Shown: one piece after another, positions 18,226 through 26,544 of the stretch
Numbering within the stretch: position 1 is the stretch's first letter
How the letters are laid out: each line of letters begins with the position of its first letter
DNA from: Cellulophaga sp. HaHaR_3_176
GTDB taxonomy: Bacteria > Bacteroidota > Bacteroidia > Flavobacteriales > Flavobacteriaceae
Assembly (NCBI RefSeq): GCF_019021925.1
Contig: NZ_CP058990.1
Coordinates: 124,001-188,000, forward strand
Length of the DNA: 64,000 nt
Direction of reading: 5' to 3'
Position numbers and translations under genes: made by a program
Notes under the pieces: model-generated
What the model was told of the DNA's origin: nothing
Seen by the model: the letters and a program-made list of their open reading frames with translations, nothing else
Database searches by the model: none

Positions 18226-20208
18226 TTGATTTCTAAAACAACAATAGATCAAGTTTATGAAACTGCTCGTTTAGAGGAGGTTATCGGCGATTTTGTTCAG
18301 TTAAAAAAATCAGGATCTAATTTTAAAGGATTAAGTCCCTTTACAGATGAACGTTCGCCAAGTTTTATGGTTTCACCTGTAAAGCAAATCTGGAAAGATT
18401 TTAGTAGTGGTAAAGGCGGTAATGTAGTTGCTTTTTTAATGGAGCATGAACATTTTACATACCCTGAGGCAATAAAATTTTTAGCTAAAAAGTATAATAT
18501 AGAGATAGAAGAGACGGAGCAGAGTGATGAGCAGAAAGTACAAGCAGACGAAAGAGAAAGCATGTATTTGGTTTCTGAGTATGCACAAAAATATTTTTCA
18601 GAAATACTTTGGGAAAGTGAATTAGGTAAGGCTATCGGTTTAAGTTATTTTAAAGAACGCGGTTTTACAGATGAAACTATTAAGAAATTCTCTTTAGGGT
18701 ATTGTTTAGATAATTGGGACTCTTTTACCAACGCAGCACTAGAAAAAGGATATCAAATAAAGTATTTATCAGAAACGGGGCTAACCATTGTAAAAGAAGA
18801 TACGGCTAATCTTGCAAATTCTCGAAAATTTGACCGTTTTAAAGCGCGTGTGATGTTTCCTATTCAATCCTTAAGTGGTCGTGTATTAGGTTTTGGAGGA
18901 CGTATTTTAACTAATGATAAGAAAGCAGCAAAATATTTAAACTCTCCAGAAAGCGATATTTATCACAAGAGCAAGGTGTTGTATGGTATTTACCATGCAA
19001 AACAGGCTATTGCAAAAGAAGATAATTGCTACCTAGTAGAAGGGTATACTGATGTTATACAGTTTCATCAACGAGGAATTGAAAATGTAGTAGCATCTAG
19101 TGGTACTGCTTTAACACCCGAACAGATACGATTAATTAATAGACTTACTAAAAACATTACAGTTTTATTTGATGGTGACGCAGCTGGTTTACGAGCTTCT
19201 CTGCGTGGTATAGATCTTATTTTGGAGCAAGGAATGAATGTAAAGGTTTGTTCTTTTCCAGAAGGAGAAGATCCAGATAGTTTTTCTAAAAATAATAGCT
19301 TAGATGATGTTTTGGAATATTTGAAAGAAAACTCCAAAGATTTCATTCAATTTAAGGCATCATTATTATTTAATGAATCAGCTAATGACCCTATTAAAAG
19401 GGCTGATACTGTTCGCGATATTGTAAATAGTATTTCTAAAATACCAGATCGTATTCAGAAAGAAATTTATATTCAAGAATGTGCAAGTATTATGAATATT
19501 TCTGAAGCAGTATTATTTAATACACTAGCTCAGATTGGAAATAAAGATAATGCTGCTGCGATAAAGCAACAAAAACCTGAACCAGCAAAAGCATTTGATG
19601 TAGTAAAAAATGAAACAACAAACCAAAAAGTAGATGTTCAGTTTGAGTTAGAGCGTAAGATTATTGAAATTTTATTGCTTTATGGTAATTTGGCACAAGA
19701 GTTTGAAGATTTGGTGCTAAAAGAAAATGAAAAAGGAGATTTAGAACTAGAGCCAGAAGTTTTAGAAGCAAAAGTCTATGAAAAAATATTTTTAGATCTT
19801 CAAGATGATGAGATTGAATTGAGTAATGAAAATTTCAGAAATATCTATAAAGTTTTAATTGAGGCATTAAATCAAGATGAAGAGTTTAGTATCAATAAGT
19901 TTATAGCACCTTTAGAGCAAGATATGGTATCTGAAATATCTTCCATATTAATGGAAGAAGAAAAATACATTTTGCATGATTGGGCTAGAAAAGATATTTA
20001 CCCAAAAGAAAAGGAAAAAACAATAGCACAGTTGGCTAGTGAAACTATATTAACATTACGCTGTTATTTAGTAAAACGTAGAATTCATTCTTTACAAGAA
20101 GAAACAAAAGTTGTTGATAATGATAATAGGGAAATCTTAGAGGAGATTATGAATTATATTCAATTAAATACACTTTTAAATAAAAAATTGAATAGAGTGT
20201 TGTCATAA
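18226..20208 (+). CDS. dnaG: DNA primase
   Basis: Synthesises RNA primers at the replication fork. The 660-residue protein has the three expected parts. The N-terminal zinc-domain region is about residues 1-100. The RNA polymerase/TOPRIM core contains VEGYTDVI, near residue 273, and FDGDAAGLRAS, near 315. A helical C-terminal DnaB-binding part follows. The zinc ligands are missing: where other primases have CPFH and CFxCG, this protein reads GLSPFTDERSPSFMVSP and FSSGKGGN. TTG 18226 is used because ISKTTIDQV begins the conserved first helix. Confidence 0.95.
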   Translation: MISKTTIDQVYETARLEEVIGDFVQLKKSGSNFKGLSPFTDERSPSFMVSPVKQIWKDFSSGKGGNVVAFLMEHEHFTYPEAIKFLAKKYNIEIEETEQSDEQKVQADERESMYLVSEYAQKYFSEILWESELGKAIGLSYFKERGFTDETIKKFSLGYCLDNWDSFTNAALEKGYQIKYLSETGLTIVKEDTANLANSRKFDRFKARVMFPIQSLSGRVLGFGGRILTNDKKAAKYLNSPESDIYHKSKVLYGIYHAKQAIAKEDNCYLVEGYTDVIQFHQRGIENVVASSGTALTPEQIRLINRLTKNITVLFDGDAAGLRASLRGIDLILEQGMNVKVCSFPEGEDPDSFSKNNSLDDVLEYLKENSKDFIQFKASLLFNESANDPIKRADTVRDIVNSISKIPDRIQKEIYIQECASIMNISEAVLFNTLAQIGNKDNAAAIKQQKPEPAKAFDVVKNETTNQKVDVQFELERKIIEILLLYGNLAQEFEDLVLKENEKGDLELEPEVLEAKVYEKIFLDLQDDEIELSNENFRNIYKVLIEALNQDEEFSINKFIAPLEQDMVSEISSILMEEEKYILHDWARKDIYPKEKEKTIAQLASETILTLRCYLVKRRIHSLQEETKVVDNDNREILEEIMNYIQLNTLLNKKLNRVLS

Positions 20209-20226
20209 TCAATTAAGTAATAAAAT

Positions 20227-20256
20227 AAAAAAGCCTAGCATTTGCTAGGCTTTTTT
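20227..20256. terminator. Bidirectional terminator between dnaG and the response regulator
   Basis: 14-bp arms (AAAAAAGCCTAGCA and complement) around a TT loop between convergent genes. Confidence 0.9.
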
Positions 20257-20276
20257 ATTTTAAATAAGATTAAAAC

Positions 20277-20906
20277 TTAGTAAAGCTCTAAAGCTTTAGC
20301 TTGTTGTAATAAGTCTACTAGGTTATCTACATTAAGCTTACGCATTAATCTAGCCTTGTAAGTACTTACGGTTTTTTCATTTAAATTAAGGCCGATAGCA
20401 ACGTCTTTATTACGTTTGCCACTAGCTAACATTTTTAATACCTCAACTTCTCTACTAGAAAGTTTTCTGAAAAACCTTCTTGGTTTTTTAGTTCCTTCAT
20501 CAAAAGCAAGTCTTTGAGCAAGTTCATTTGTAATAAACATATCACCTTTACTTACTTTTCTTACTGCAGAAATAATATAATCTAAATCTGCTGTTTTTGA
20601 TAGGTAACCATATGCTCCAGCTCTAATTGTACTTAATGCGTAAACGTCCTCAGACTGTCCGCTATAAATTAAAACTTTTACATCAGGGTATTCTGACTTT
20701 ATTTTTCTCAGGGTAGCTATTCCATTAATCTCAGGTATATCCATCTCCAACATCACTACATCCGGTGTAATAGTTTCTAATTTTTCAAATAACTCAGTTG
20801 TTGTTGAAACATCTGCTATTACATTAAAATCAGAAGCGGTATCTAAAACAAATTTAATACCTGTTCTTACTACTGGATGATTATCCGCAATTAATACTTT
20901 GATCAT
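20277..20906 (-). CDS. NarL/FixJ-type response regulator with Glu in place of the phosphoacceptor Asp
   Basis: A 209-residue regulator: receiver domain (residues 1-120) then a LuxR-type helix-turn-helix (about 145-205, KLSSREVEVLKMLASGKRNKDVAIGLNLNEKTVSTYKARLMRKL). In the receiver, the position normally holding the phosphorylated Asp (four residues before the conserved Pro58) is Glu54 (VVMLEMDIPEING). The acidic pair is D8-N9. The switch Ser and Lys (SGQSED, LSKTAD) are kept. Regulation by phosphorylation is therefore doubtful; a constitutive or protein-partner mode is inferred. No histidine kinase lies beside it. Confidence 0.9.
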   Translation of the reverse strand: MIKVLIADNHPVVRTGIKFVLDTASDFNVIADVSTTTELFEKLETITPDVVMLEMDIPEINGIATLRKIKSEYPDVKVLIYSGQSEDVYALSTIRAGAYGYLSKTADLDYIISAVRKVSKGDMFITNELAQRLAFDEGTKKPRRFFRKLSSREVEVLKMLASGKRNKDVAIGLNLNEKTVSTYKARLMRKLNVDNLVDLLQQAKALELY

Positions 20907-21076
20907 TTTACTTATTTTTTCTTGATTCTCAACTTACAACTAATATGCCAAAAATTTCTGACATGCAATGTAAAGTATATTTATCTTATTTATACTGTAA
21001 AGGTCATATTTTTTTATCGATAAACTGCAATATTTGTTATTTTTTCGATTTATTCACTTGATTTTAAGGTGAATGG

Positions 21077-21865
21077 TTATTTTAACGAATTTGGAATCTT
21101 ACAAACAGGTATTGGATTCATTTTATGTTTGTTTGCGTTATTCAACCTTTTATAGATAGTAATAACCTCTTTTTCTCTGCCTGAAAAATCATCAGCAGTT
21201 TTACCTTTATCGATCATTTCCATTGCCCATTCTAGCTCAGGGTACGAAGCTCCAATTTGGTCTTCATCAGTTCTGTCATCTCCCCATAGGCCGTCGGTTG
21301 GTGCGGCATTTACAATTTCATCATTAACGCCTAATGCTTTGCCAATTTCCCAAACTTCTGTTTTTACAAGATCAGCAATAGGGCTTAAATCCACACCTCC
21401 ATCGCCATACTTGGTGTAAAATCCTACGCCAAAATCTTCAACCTTGTTTCCAGTGCCTGCTACTAGATAACGCTCTAAAGCGGCAAAATAGTATAAACTA
21501 GTCATTCTCAGTCTTGCACGGGTATTTGCAAGCGACATAAATCGCTCTTCTTCATTATCTACTTTTGGCATAGCCTCTACTAATGAGTCGAATACTGGTG
21601 TAAGGTTTACCTGTAGTCTTTTTACATTAGGAAAGTTTTTTTGAAGCCATTCAATATGGTTTGATGCTCTATCTACTTGATTAGGTGCTTGATGAATAGG
21701 CATTTCTAAACATAGCAGTTCTAATCCTGTTTTGGCACATAATGTAGAGGTAATGGCGGAATCGATTCCGCCAGAAATTCCAATAACAAAACCTTCCATT
21801 TTAGCATTGACTGCATATTCTTTTAACCAGTCTACAATATGATTTATTACTTTTTCAGTTTGCAT
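21077..21865 (-). CDS. nadE: NH3-dependent NAD+ synthetase
   Basis: Last step of NAD synthesis, amidating deamido-NAD with ATP. The 262-residue protein has the ATP pyrophosphatase P-loop GISGGIDSA (residues 29-37), the GTGNKVEDFGVGFYTKYGDG segment and DLVKTEVW. There is no N-terminal glutaminase domain, so it is the ammonia-dependent form. It is divergent from gldB with 92 bp between the two start codons. Confidence 0.95.
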   Translation of the reverse strand: MQTEKVINHIVDWLKEYAVNAKMEGFVIGISGGIDSAITSTLCAKTGLELLCLEMPIHQAPNQVDRASNHIEWLQKNFPNVKRLQVNLTPVFDSLVEAMPKVDNEEERFMSLANTRARLRMTSLYYFAALERYLVAGTGNKVEDFGVGFYTKYGDGGVDLSPIADLVKTEVWEIGKALGVNDEIVNAAPTDGLWGDDRTDEDQIGASYPELEWAMEMIDKGKTADDFSGREKEVITIYKRLNNANKHKMNPIPVCKIPNSLK

Positions 21866-21957
21866 TGCAGTATTTTTTACATTTAAAACTAGTAACTTTG
21901 CTTTGTAAAAATAGAGCCAAACTGGTAATAAATAAAACTAAAAGAGAATTACTTTAT

Positions 21958-22923
21958 ATGAAAAAGTTAATTTTTATTCTTTTGATAACGACACAAGCTT
22001 TGTTTTATAGCTGTGCCGATGAAGATAAAACAGCTGATGAAATAGCTAAAATTCCAATGGAAATTACAGTTTCTAGGTTTGATAAGGCTTTTGCTGATGC
22101 TACGCCTAATGATATTCCGAAACTTAAAAGTCAATATCCTTATTTGTTTCCACGTCAATACCCTGATAGTATATGGGAGGCAAAGTTAAAAGATACGATA
22201 CAGAAAGAATTGAATGAAGAAGTGACTAAGGTTTTCTCTAATCTGGAAGAAGAAGAGGTTGATTTACTCAATTTATTCAAACATATAAAATATTACTTCC
22301 CTGATTTTAAGGCTCCAAAAGTAGTTACACTTACTTCTGATGTAGGTTATGCTAATAGAGTTATTTTAGCAGATTCTTTATTGCTTATAGGTTTAGATAA
22401 TTACTTAGGTGAAGATCATAAGTTTTATAAAGGTTTTCAAAGTTATATTGCCACGGGTCTCGATAAACAATATTTGGTAAGTGATGTTGCAAGTCAGTTT
22501 TGCTTTCAAATGCTTCCTAGAGAAAAGGGAAGAACTTTTTTAGATCATATAATATATTATGGTAAAGAGTTGTATTTAAAAGATAAGATAATGCCTTTTC
22601 AGACAGAGGCACAAAGAATAGTGTATACGCCAGAACAATTAGAGTGGGCAGGAGTAAATGAAGAGCAAATGTGGCGTTACTTTGTAGAGAGAGAGCTTTT
22701 ATATAGCACAGATAAGCTTTTGCAACCTCGATTTATTGATCCAGCTCCATTTTCAAAATTTCAGTTAGAGTTAGATAGTGAGTCTCCTGGAAGAACAGGT
22801 AGATATATTGGTTGGCAAATAGTGAGGTCGTTTATGGAAAATAACGAAGTTACTGTTCAGCAATTATTGAATATTCCTTCAGAAGAAATTTTTAAGAAAT
22901 CAAAATATAAACCGAAAAGGTAA
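21958..22923 (+). CDS. gldB: Gliding motility lipoprotein GldB
   Basis: Membrane lipoprotein required for flavobacterial gliding; gldB and gldC lie together in Flavobacterium johnsoniae too. ATG 21958 gives 321 residues with a lipoprotein signal ending in YSCADED (Cys near residue 18). Conserved stretches include PKLKSQYPYLFPRQYPDSIW, GLDNYLGEDHKFYKG and SPGRTGRYIGWQIVRSF near the C-terminus. An upstream in-frame start at 21865 would destroy the signal peptide. The last base of its stop codon is the first base of the gldC ATG. Confidence 0.94.
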   Translation: MKKLIFILLITTQALFYSCADEDKTADEIAKIPMEITVSRFDKAFADATPNDIPKLKSQYPYLFPRQYPDSIWEAKLKDTIQKELNEEVTKVFSNLEEEEVDLLNLFKHIKYYFPDFKAPKVVTLTSDVGYANRVILADSLLLIGLDNYLGEDHKFYKGFQSYIATGLDKQYLVSDVASQFCFQMLPREKGRTFLDHIIYYGKELYLKDKIMPFQTEAQRIVYTPEQLEWAGVNEEQMWRYFVERELLYSTDKLLQPRFIDPAPFSKFQLELDSESPGRTGRYIGWQIVRSFMENNEVTVQQLLNIPSEEIFKKSKYKPKR

Positions 22924-23258
22924 TGAGTAAATTACATACATCAAAAATAACATTAACAGTAGGCTTAGATGAAAACAGAGTTCCTGAGGAGCTTAATTGG
23001 TCGGCCCAAGATGGAGGAATTGATAATGAAGAAGTGAAGGCAATGTTATTATCTGTTTGGGATAGTAAAAATCAAGAGTCTCTAAAAATAGATTTATGGA
23101 CAAAAGATATGCCTGTTGATGAAATGAAAATTTTCTTTCACCAGACTTTAGTTTCTTTATCAGATACTTTTATGAAGGCTACTCAAGATGAAAAAATGAC
23201 AGCAACAATGAAAGATTTTTGTGATTATTTTGCTGAAAAATTAGAACTTAAAAAGTAG
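22923..23258 (+). CDS. gldC: Gliding motility protein GldC
   Basis: A 111-residue soluble protein, the usual partner of GldB. It has the expected opening MSKLHTSKITLTVGLDENRVPE and the WSAQDGG segment. In F. johnsoniae loss of GldC reduces gliding rather than abolishing it. The start overlaps the gldB stop by one base. Its 3' end overlaps the convergent metallo-beta-lactamase gene by 11 bp. Confidence 0.93.
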   Translation: MSKLHTSKITLTVGLDENRVPEELNWSAQDGGIDNEEVKAMLLSVWDSKNQESLKIDLWTKDMPVDEMKIFFHQTLVSLSDTFMKATQDEKMTATMKDFCDYFAEKLELKK

Positions 23259-23988
23259 GTTCTTTAAAAAGTTGAATGGTGTAGTCTAATAGTTTTTCAT
23301 TTCCTGCGGCACCGTGTCCAGGCACTACTAAGTTAACGTTTGGGTAATATTTTTTTATTTTTTTAATAGTATTACTCCATTCAGCTGTATTAGCATCGCC
23401 AGTATATCCTTTGCTGGCGTTTAGTGATTTTACCATGCAACCGCCAAAAATTAAATTATCAGTAGGTACATAACTTATAATGTTATCTTTTGTGTGTGCT
23501 TCGCCAATAAAATGGTTAATTACTTTTTTTTCTCCAACGGTAATTTCCATTTTATCATCAAATCCGATTTGAGGTATACTACTTGCGTTTTCTTTAGCTA
23601 GTATAATTGTTTTGTTATTAGCAAAAGAGGGTATGCCTAATTTGTGAAAAGCATCAAGACCGCCAAGGCAATCATCATGAAAATGATTGATGGTGATAGA
23701 AGTGATGTCGCATTTTTTATCCTCTGCAATCCATTTAATTAATTCCATACTTACTTCTGAATTTGTTGGAGTGTCAAAAACAGCTGCTTCATTATTATTT
23801 ATAAAAATAAGGCCATTACACGCTACTTTTCCAAAATCATCAGTTTCTAAATAACTGATATGAATATATGAGTTTTCTGAAACAGGTATAATTTTTAATG
23901 TTTCAGAACTGTAAGCAATACTGTTTTTTTGAGACTTACAACTCGTAAATAGAAAAATGAAAATTAAGAATAGGAATATTTTTTTCAT
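23248..23988 (-). CDS. Subclass B1 metallo-beta-lactamase-like lipoprotein
   Basis: A 246-residue MBL-fold protein with every subclass B1 zinc ligand: H102-F-H104-D-D106 (HxHxD), H165, C184 (FGGCMVKS) and H225 (PGHGAAG). The Cys ligand separates B1 enzymes from glyoxalase-like MBL proteins. The N-terminus is a lipoprotein signal with Cys17 (LFTSCKSQ), implying membrane anchoring in the periplasm. Chromosomal B1 enzymes are known in several Flavobacteriia, so beta-lactam hydrolysis is likely. The substrate range is not readable. No mobile element flanks it. Confidence 0.87.
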   Translation of the reverse strand: MKKIFLFLIFIFLFTSCKSQKNSIAYSSETLKIIPVSENSYIHISYLETDDFGKVACNGLIFINNNEAAVFDTPTNSEVSMELIKWIAEDKKCDITSITINHFHDDCLGGLDAFHKLGIPSFANNKTIILAKENASSIPQIGFDDKMEITVGEKKVINHFIGEAHTKDNIISYVPTDNLIFGGCMVKSLNASKGYTGDANTAEWSNTIKKIKKYYPNVNLVVPGHGAAGNEKLLDYTIQLFKEPTF

Positions 23989-24039
23989 AATGATAAGGTC
24001 GTAGTTTTTTTTAGGTAAAGATAAAATAGTGTTAATAAT

Positions 24040-24417
24040 ATGGAGAATGAAGGTTTCGAAAAATTACTTTTTGTTTACAATGCAAACTCAGGTAAAATAA
24101 ATGGTTTAGTGGATAGTATGCATAAGGTGTTCAGTCCTAGTACATATGAGTGTAGCCTTTGTGATATAACTTTTGGAGTTTTTTCTGAGAATAAAGAGTG
24201 GAAAAAATTCAGAAAAAGTACCACTGTTGAAATGGATTTTCTTCATAAAAATGAGTTTCATGAAGCATTCTCAGCTCTTGATGCTAAAAGTTATTCTTTA
24301 CCCGTTGTCTTAGCGCAAACAAAAAGTGGGTTACAGATTTTTGTAAGTACAGAAACAATGAATTTACTTGAATCTTCAGAAGATTTAATTGATGTTTTAA
24401 AGGAAAGATTAAATTAA
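24040..24417 (+). CDS. Conserved hypothetical cytoplasmic protein
   Basis: A 125-residue protein with no signal peptide or membrane segment. It opens with a Rossmann-like strand (FEKLLFVYNANSGKINGLVDSMHKV) and contains CSLCDITFGVF around residue 40, a possible but incomplete metal or thiol site. The C-terminal half alternates strand and helix (SLPVVLAQTKSGLQIFVST). It resembles small flavobacterial proteins of unknown function that I cannot name. Its end overlaps the convergent engB gene by 9 bp. Confidence 0.65.
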   Translation: MENEGFEKLLFVYNANSGKINGLVDSMHKVFSPSTYECSLCDITFGVFSENKEWKKFRKSTTVEMDFLHKNEFHEAFSALDAKSYSLPVVLAQTKSGLQIFVSTETMNLLESSEDLIDVLKERLN

Positions 24418-25035
24418 ATCAGCCCAATTATTTTTTTTAAAATTTTCGTTCATTCCATCAATGTAACCTAAAACTTCTTCTTGTCCGATTCCGCTAGATG
24501 ATGATGTTATAAAATAGTTAGGTGCTTCTTCCCAAATACTTGATAATAATTGCTGAATATATTGCTCAACATTTTTTTCAATAACGTTTGGTTTTAGCTT
24601 GTCTGCTTTTGTGAAAATTATAGAAAACGGAATTTGGTTTTCGCCCATCCATTCCATAAATTCTAAATCAACCTTTTGAGGTTCATGTCTAATATCAACT
24701 AAGACAAAAGCACAGACAAGTTGTCTTCTTTCTAAAAAATAATCGGTAATGTATTTTTGAAAAACTTTTTTATCTCTTTTTGATACTCTTGCATAGCCAT
24801 AGCCAGGTAAATCTACGAGAAACCAATCATCATTAATTTTAAAATGATTGATAAGTTGTGTTTTTCCTGGTCTTCCAGATGTTTTTGCTAAACTTTTACG
24901 TTGCGTTAACATGTTTATTAATGAAGATTTTCCAACATTAGAGCGACCAATAAAGGCATATTCCGCAATAGGGTCTTTAGGGCAGTTTGTAACGTTAGAG
25001 TTACTCATTACAAAGTCAGCAGACTTTACTTTCAT
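24409..25035 (-). CDS. engB: Ribosome biogenesis GTP-binding protein EngB (YihA/YsxC)
   Basis: Essential GTPase for 50S assembly. The 208-residue protein has all G motifs: GRSNVGKSSLIN (P-loop), TGRPGKTQ (switch I), DLPGYGYA (G3), TKADK (G4) and TSSSSG (G5). The length is normal. It lies 14 bp downstream of the alpha/beta hydrolase gene in the same direction, forming a two-gene unit. Confidence 0.95.
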   Translation of the reverse strand: MKVKSADFVMSNSNVTNCPKDPIAEYAFIGRSNVGKSSLINMLTQRKSLAKTSGRPGKTQLINHFKINDDWFLVDLPGYGYARVSKRDKKVFQKYITDYFLERRQLVCAFVLVDIRHEPQKVDLEFMEWMGENQIPFSIIFTKADKLKPNVIEKNVEQYIQQLLSSIWEEAPNYFITSSSSGIGQEEVLGYIDGMNENFKKNNWADLI

Positions 25036-25049
25036 ATCAAAAAATGTTT

Positions 25050-25814
25050 TTATAATTTTCTAGATGTAAGCCAAGATTCTAAAATTCTATTGAATTCATC
25101 TGGGTGTTCCATCATCGCAGCATGTCCACATTTGTCAATCCAAAATAAATCTGAATCGGGTAATAATTTATGAAAATCATCAGCAACATCAGGTGGAGTC
25201 ACGTTATCATTTTTACCCCAAATAATACAAGTTGGAGTCTTCATTTTAGGTAAATCTTTAGCCATATTGTGCCTAATAGCACTTTTGGCAATTGCTAATG
25301 TTTTAACAAGTTTGATTCGATCGTTTATCGTTGCAAAAACTTCATCAACAATTTCTTTCGTAGCAACTTCAGGATCGTAAAAAACATCTTGAGCTTTCTT
25401 TTTTATAAACTCATAATCACCTCTCCTTGGGTAGCCATCTCCCATGGCACTTTCATATAAGCCTGAGCTACCTGTAATAATTAAAGCTTTAACTTTTTTA
25501 GGGTATAGTTTTGTATGTAATAATCCGATATGTCCTCCTAAAGAGTTGCCTAGTAGAATAACATTGTCTAGGTCTTTATGTTTTATAAAATCTTCAACAA
25601 ATTTAGCAAAACTTTTAACGGTAGTTTTTAAAAGGGGTTTGTCGTAAATAGGTAATTCGGGTACTAGAACCTTGTATCCTTTTGAAGGAAAGTGTTCTAC
25701 CACTCCTTCAAAGTTACTTAAACCACCCATTAGCCCGTGTAATATGATGATTGGAGTGCCTTCGCCTACTTCAACATATTTAAATTTTCCTTCCGTTATT
25801 AACTCTTCTTTCAT
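25050..25814 (-). CDS. Alpha/beta hydrolase
   Basis: A 254-residue alpha/beta hydrolase with the oxyanion segment LHGLMGG (near residue 25), the nucleophile elbow GNSLGGH (Ser near residue 92), a late Asp in WGKNDNVTP and the catalytic His in DKCGHAAMMEHP. No signal peptide, so cytoplasmic. The substrate cannot be predicted. It is co-directional with and 14 bp upstream of engB. Confidence 0.88.
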   Translation of the reverse strand: MKEELITEGKFKYVEVGEGTPIIILHGLMGGLSNFEGVVEHFPSKGYKVLVPELPIYDKPLLKTTVKSFAKFVEDFIKHKDLDNVILLGNSLGGHIGLLHTKLYPKKVKALIITGSSGLYESAMGDGYPRRGDYEFIKKKAQDVFYDPEVATKEIVDEVFATINDRIKLVKTLAIAKSAIRHNMAKDLPKMKTPTCIIWGKNDNVTPPDVADDFHKLLPDSDLFWIDKCGHAAMMEHPDEFNRILESWLTSRKL

Positions 25815-26010
25815 TAATGTGGGTTGATGTGTATTGCGACAAATATAGACATTTCCTTAGAATCAAAGCATACTTGTTTTTAAGACTAAAAATAAGTTCA
25901 GCAAAGAATAAGTTTTTTGTTGAATGAATTTTTCAATTTTATCGAGTAAGTTTTTTTAAAGCTAGTTTTTAAGGGTAAGATATCCTAAAAAGAAGGAATT
26001 TATTAACAAT

Positions 26011-26054
26011 GTGGTAAATAGTGGTAAATGGTGGTAATAAAATCTATATATTTG
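26011..26054 (+). promoter_or_regulatory. MraZ operator repeats and mraZ promoter
   Basis: Three GTGGTAA repeats start at 26011, 26021 and 26031, an exact 10-bp period. They are followed by a TATATTTG -7 box (26047-26054) that fits TANNTTTG, 29 bp before the mraZ GTG. MraZ of E. coli is known to bind direct repeats of TGGG-type boxes separated by 5 bp (10-bp period) in its own promoter. The match in spacing and position suggests autorepression of the division cluster. Confidence 0.82.
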
Positions 26055-26082
26055 AGTTATAAATAGAAAGAAACAAGAAAAA

Positions 26083-26544
26083 GTGATCAATTTTATTGGG
26101 ACATACGATTGTAAAGCTGATGCTAAAGGGAGGGTAATGATGCCTGTATCCCTTAAGAATCAGATGGCTCCAGTGTTAGCTGATGGTTTTGTTTTGAAGC
26201 GTTCTGTGTTTCAGCCCTGCTTAGAATTGTATCCAATGAAAGAGTGGAATCTTTTAATGGAGAAGATGAATAAGAAAAATAGGTTCGTGAAAAAGAACAA
26301 TGATTTTATTAGACGTTTTTCTGCAGGTGTAAAGGTAGTGGAAGTAGATGCTGCTGGAAGGTTATTAATACCTAAAAATTTAGTAGATATCGCTAATATA
26401 TCAAAAGAAGTTGTCTTGAGTTCTGCAATTAATATAATTGAGATTTGGGATAAAGATAGTTATGAAAAGGTTCTAGAAGATACTGCAGAAGATTTTGCTG
26501 CATTAGCTGAAGAAGTAATGGGAGACGAAGATGAGTTATCATAA
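26083..26544 (+). CDS. mraZ: Transcriptional regulator MraZ
   Basis: First gene of the division and cell-wall cluster; an AbrB-like DNA-binding protein that represses its own operon in E. coli. The 153-residue protein has two MraZ repeats, the first with the motif YDCKADAKGRVMMPVSLK and the second with VEVDAAGRLLIPKNL. Each includes the DxxGR sequence. It starts with GTG and overlaps rsmH by 14 bp. Confidence 0.95.
   Translation: MINFIGTYDCKADAKGRVMMPVSLKNQMAPVLADGFVLKRSVFQPCLELYPMKEWNLLMEKMNKKNRFVKKNNDFIRRFSAGVKVVEVDAAGRLLIPKNLVDIANISKEVVLSSAINIIEIWDKDSYEKVLEDTAEDFAALAEEVMGDEDELS

Noticed and set aside
26011..26038. GTGGTAA repeats as a start of a CRISPR or satellite array
   Set aside because: Only three units of exactly 10 bp are present and they sit at the mraZ promoter. 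An operator explains them better.
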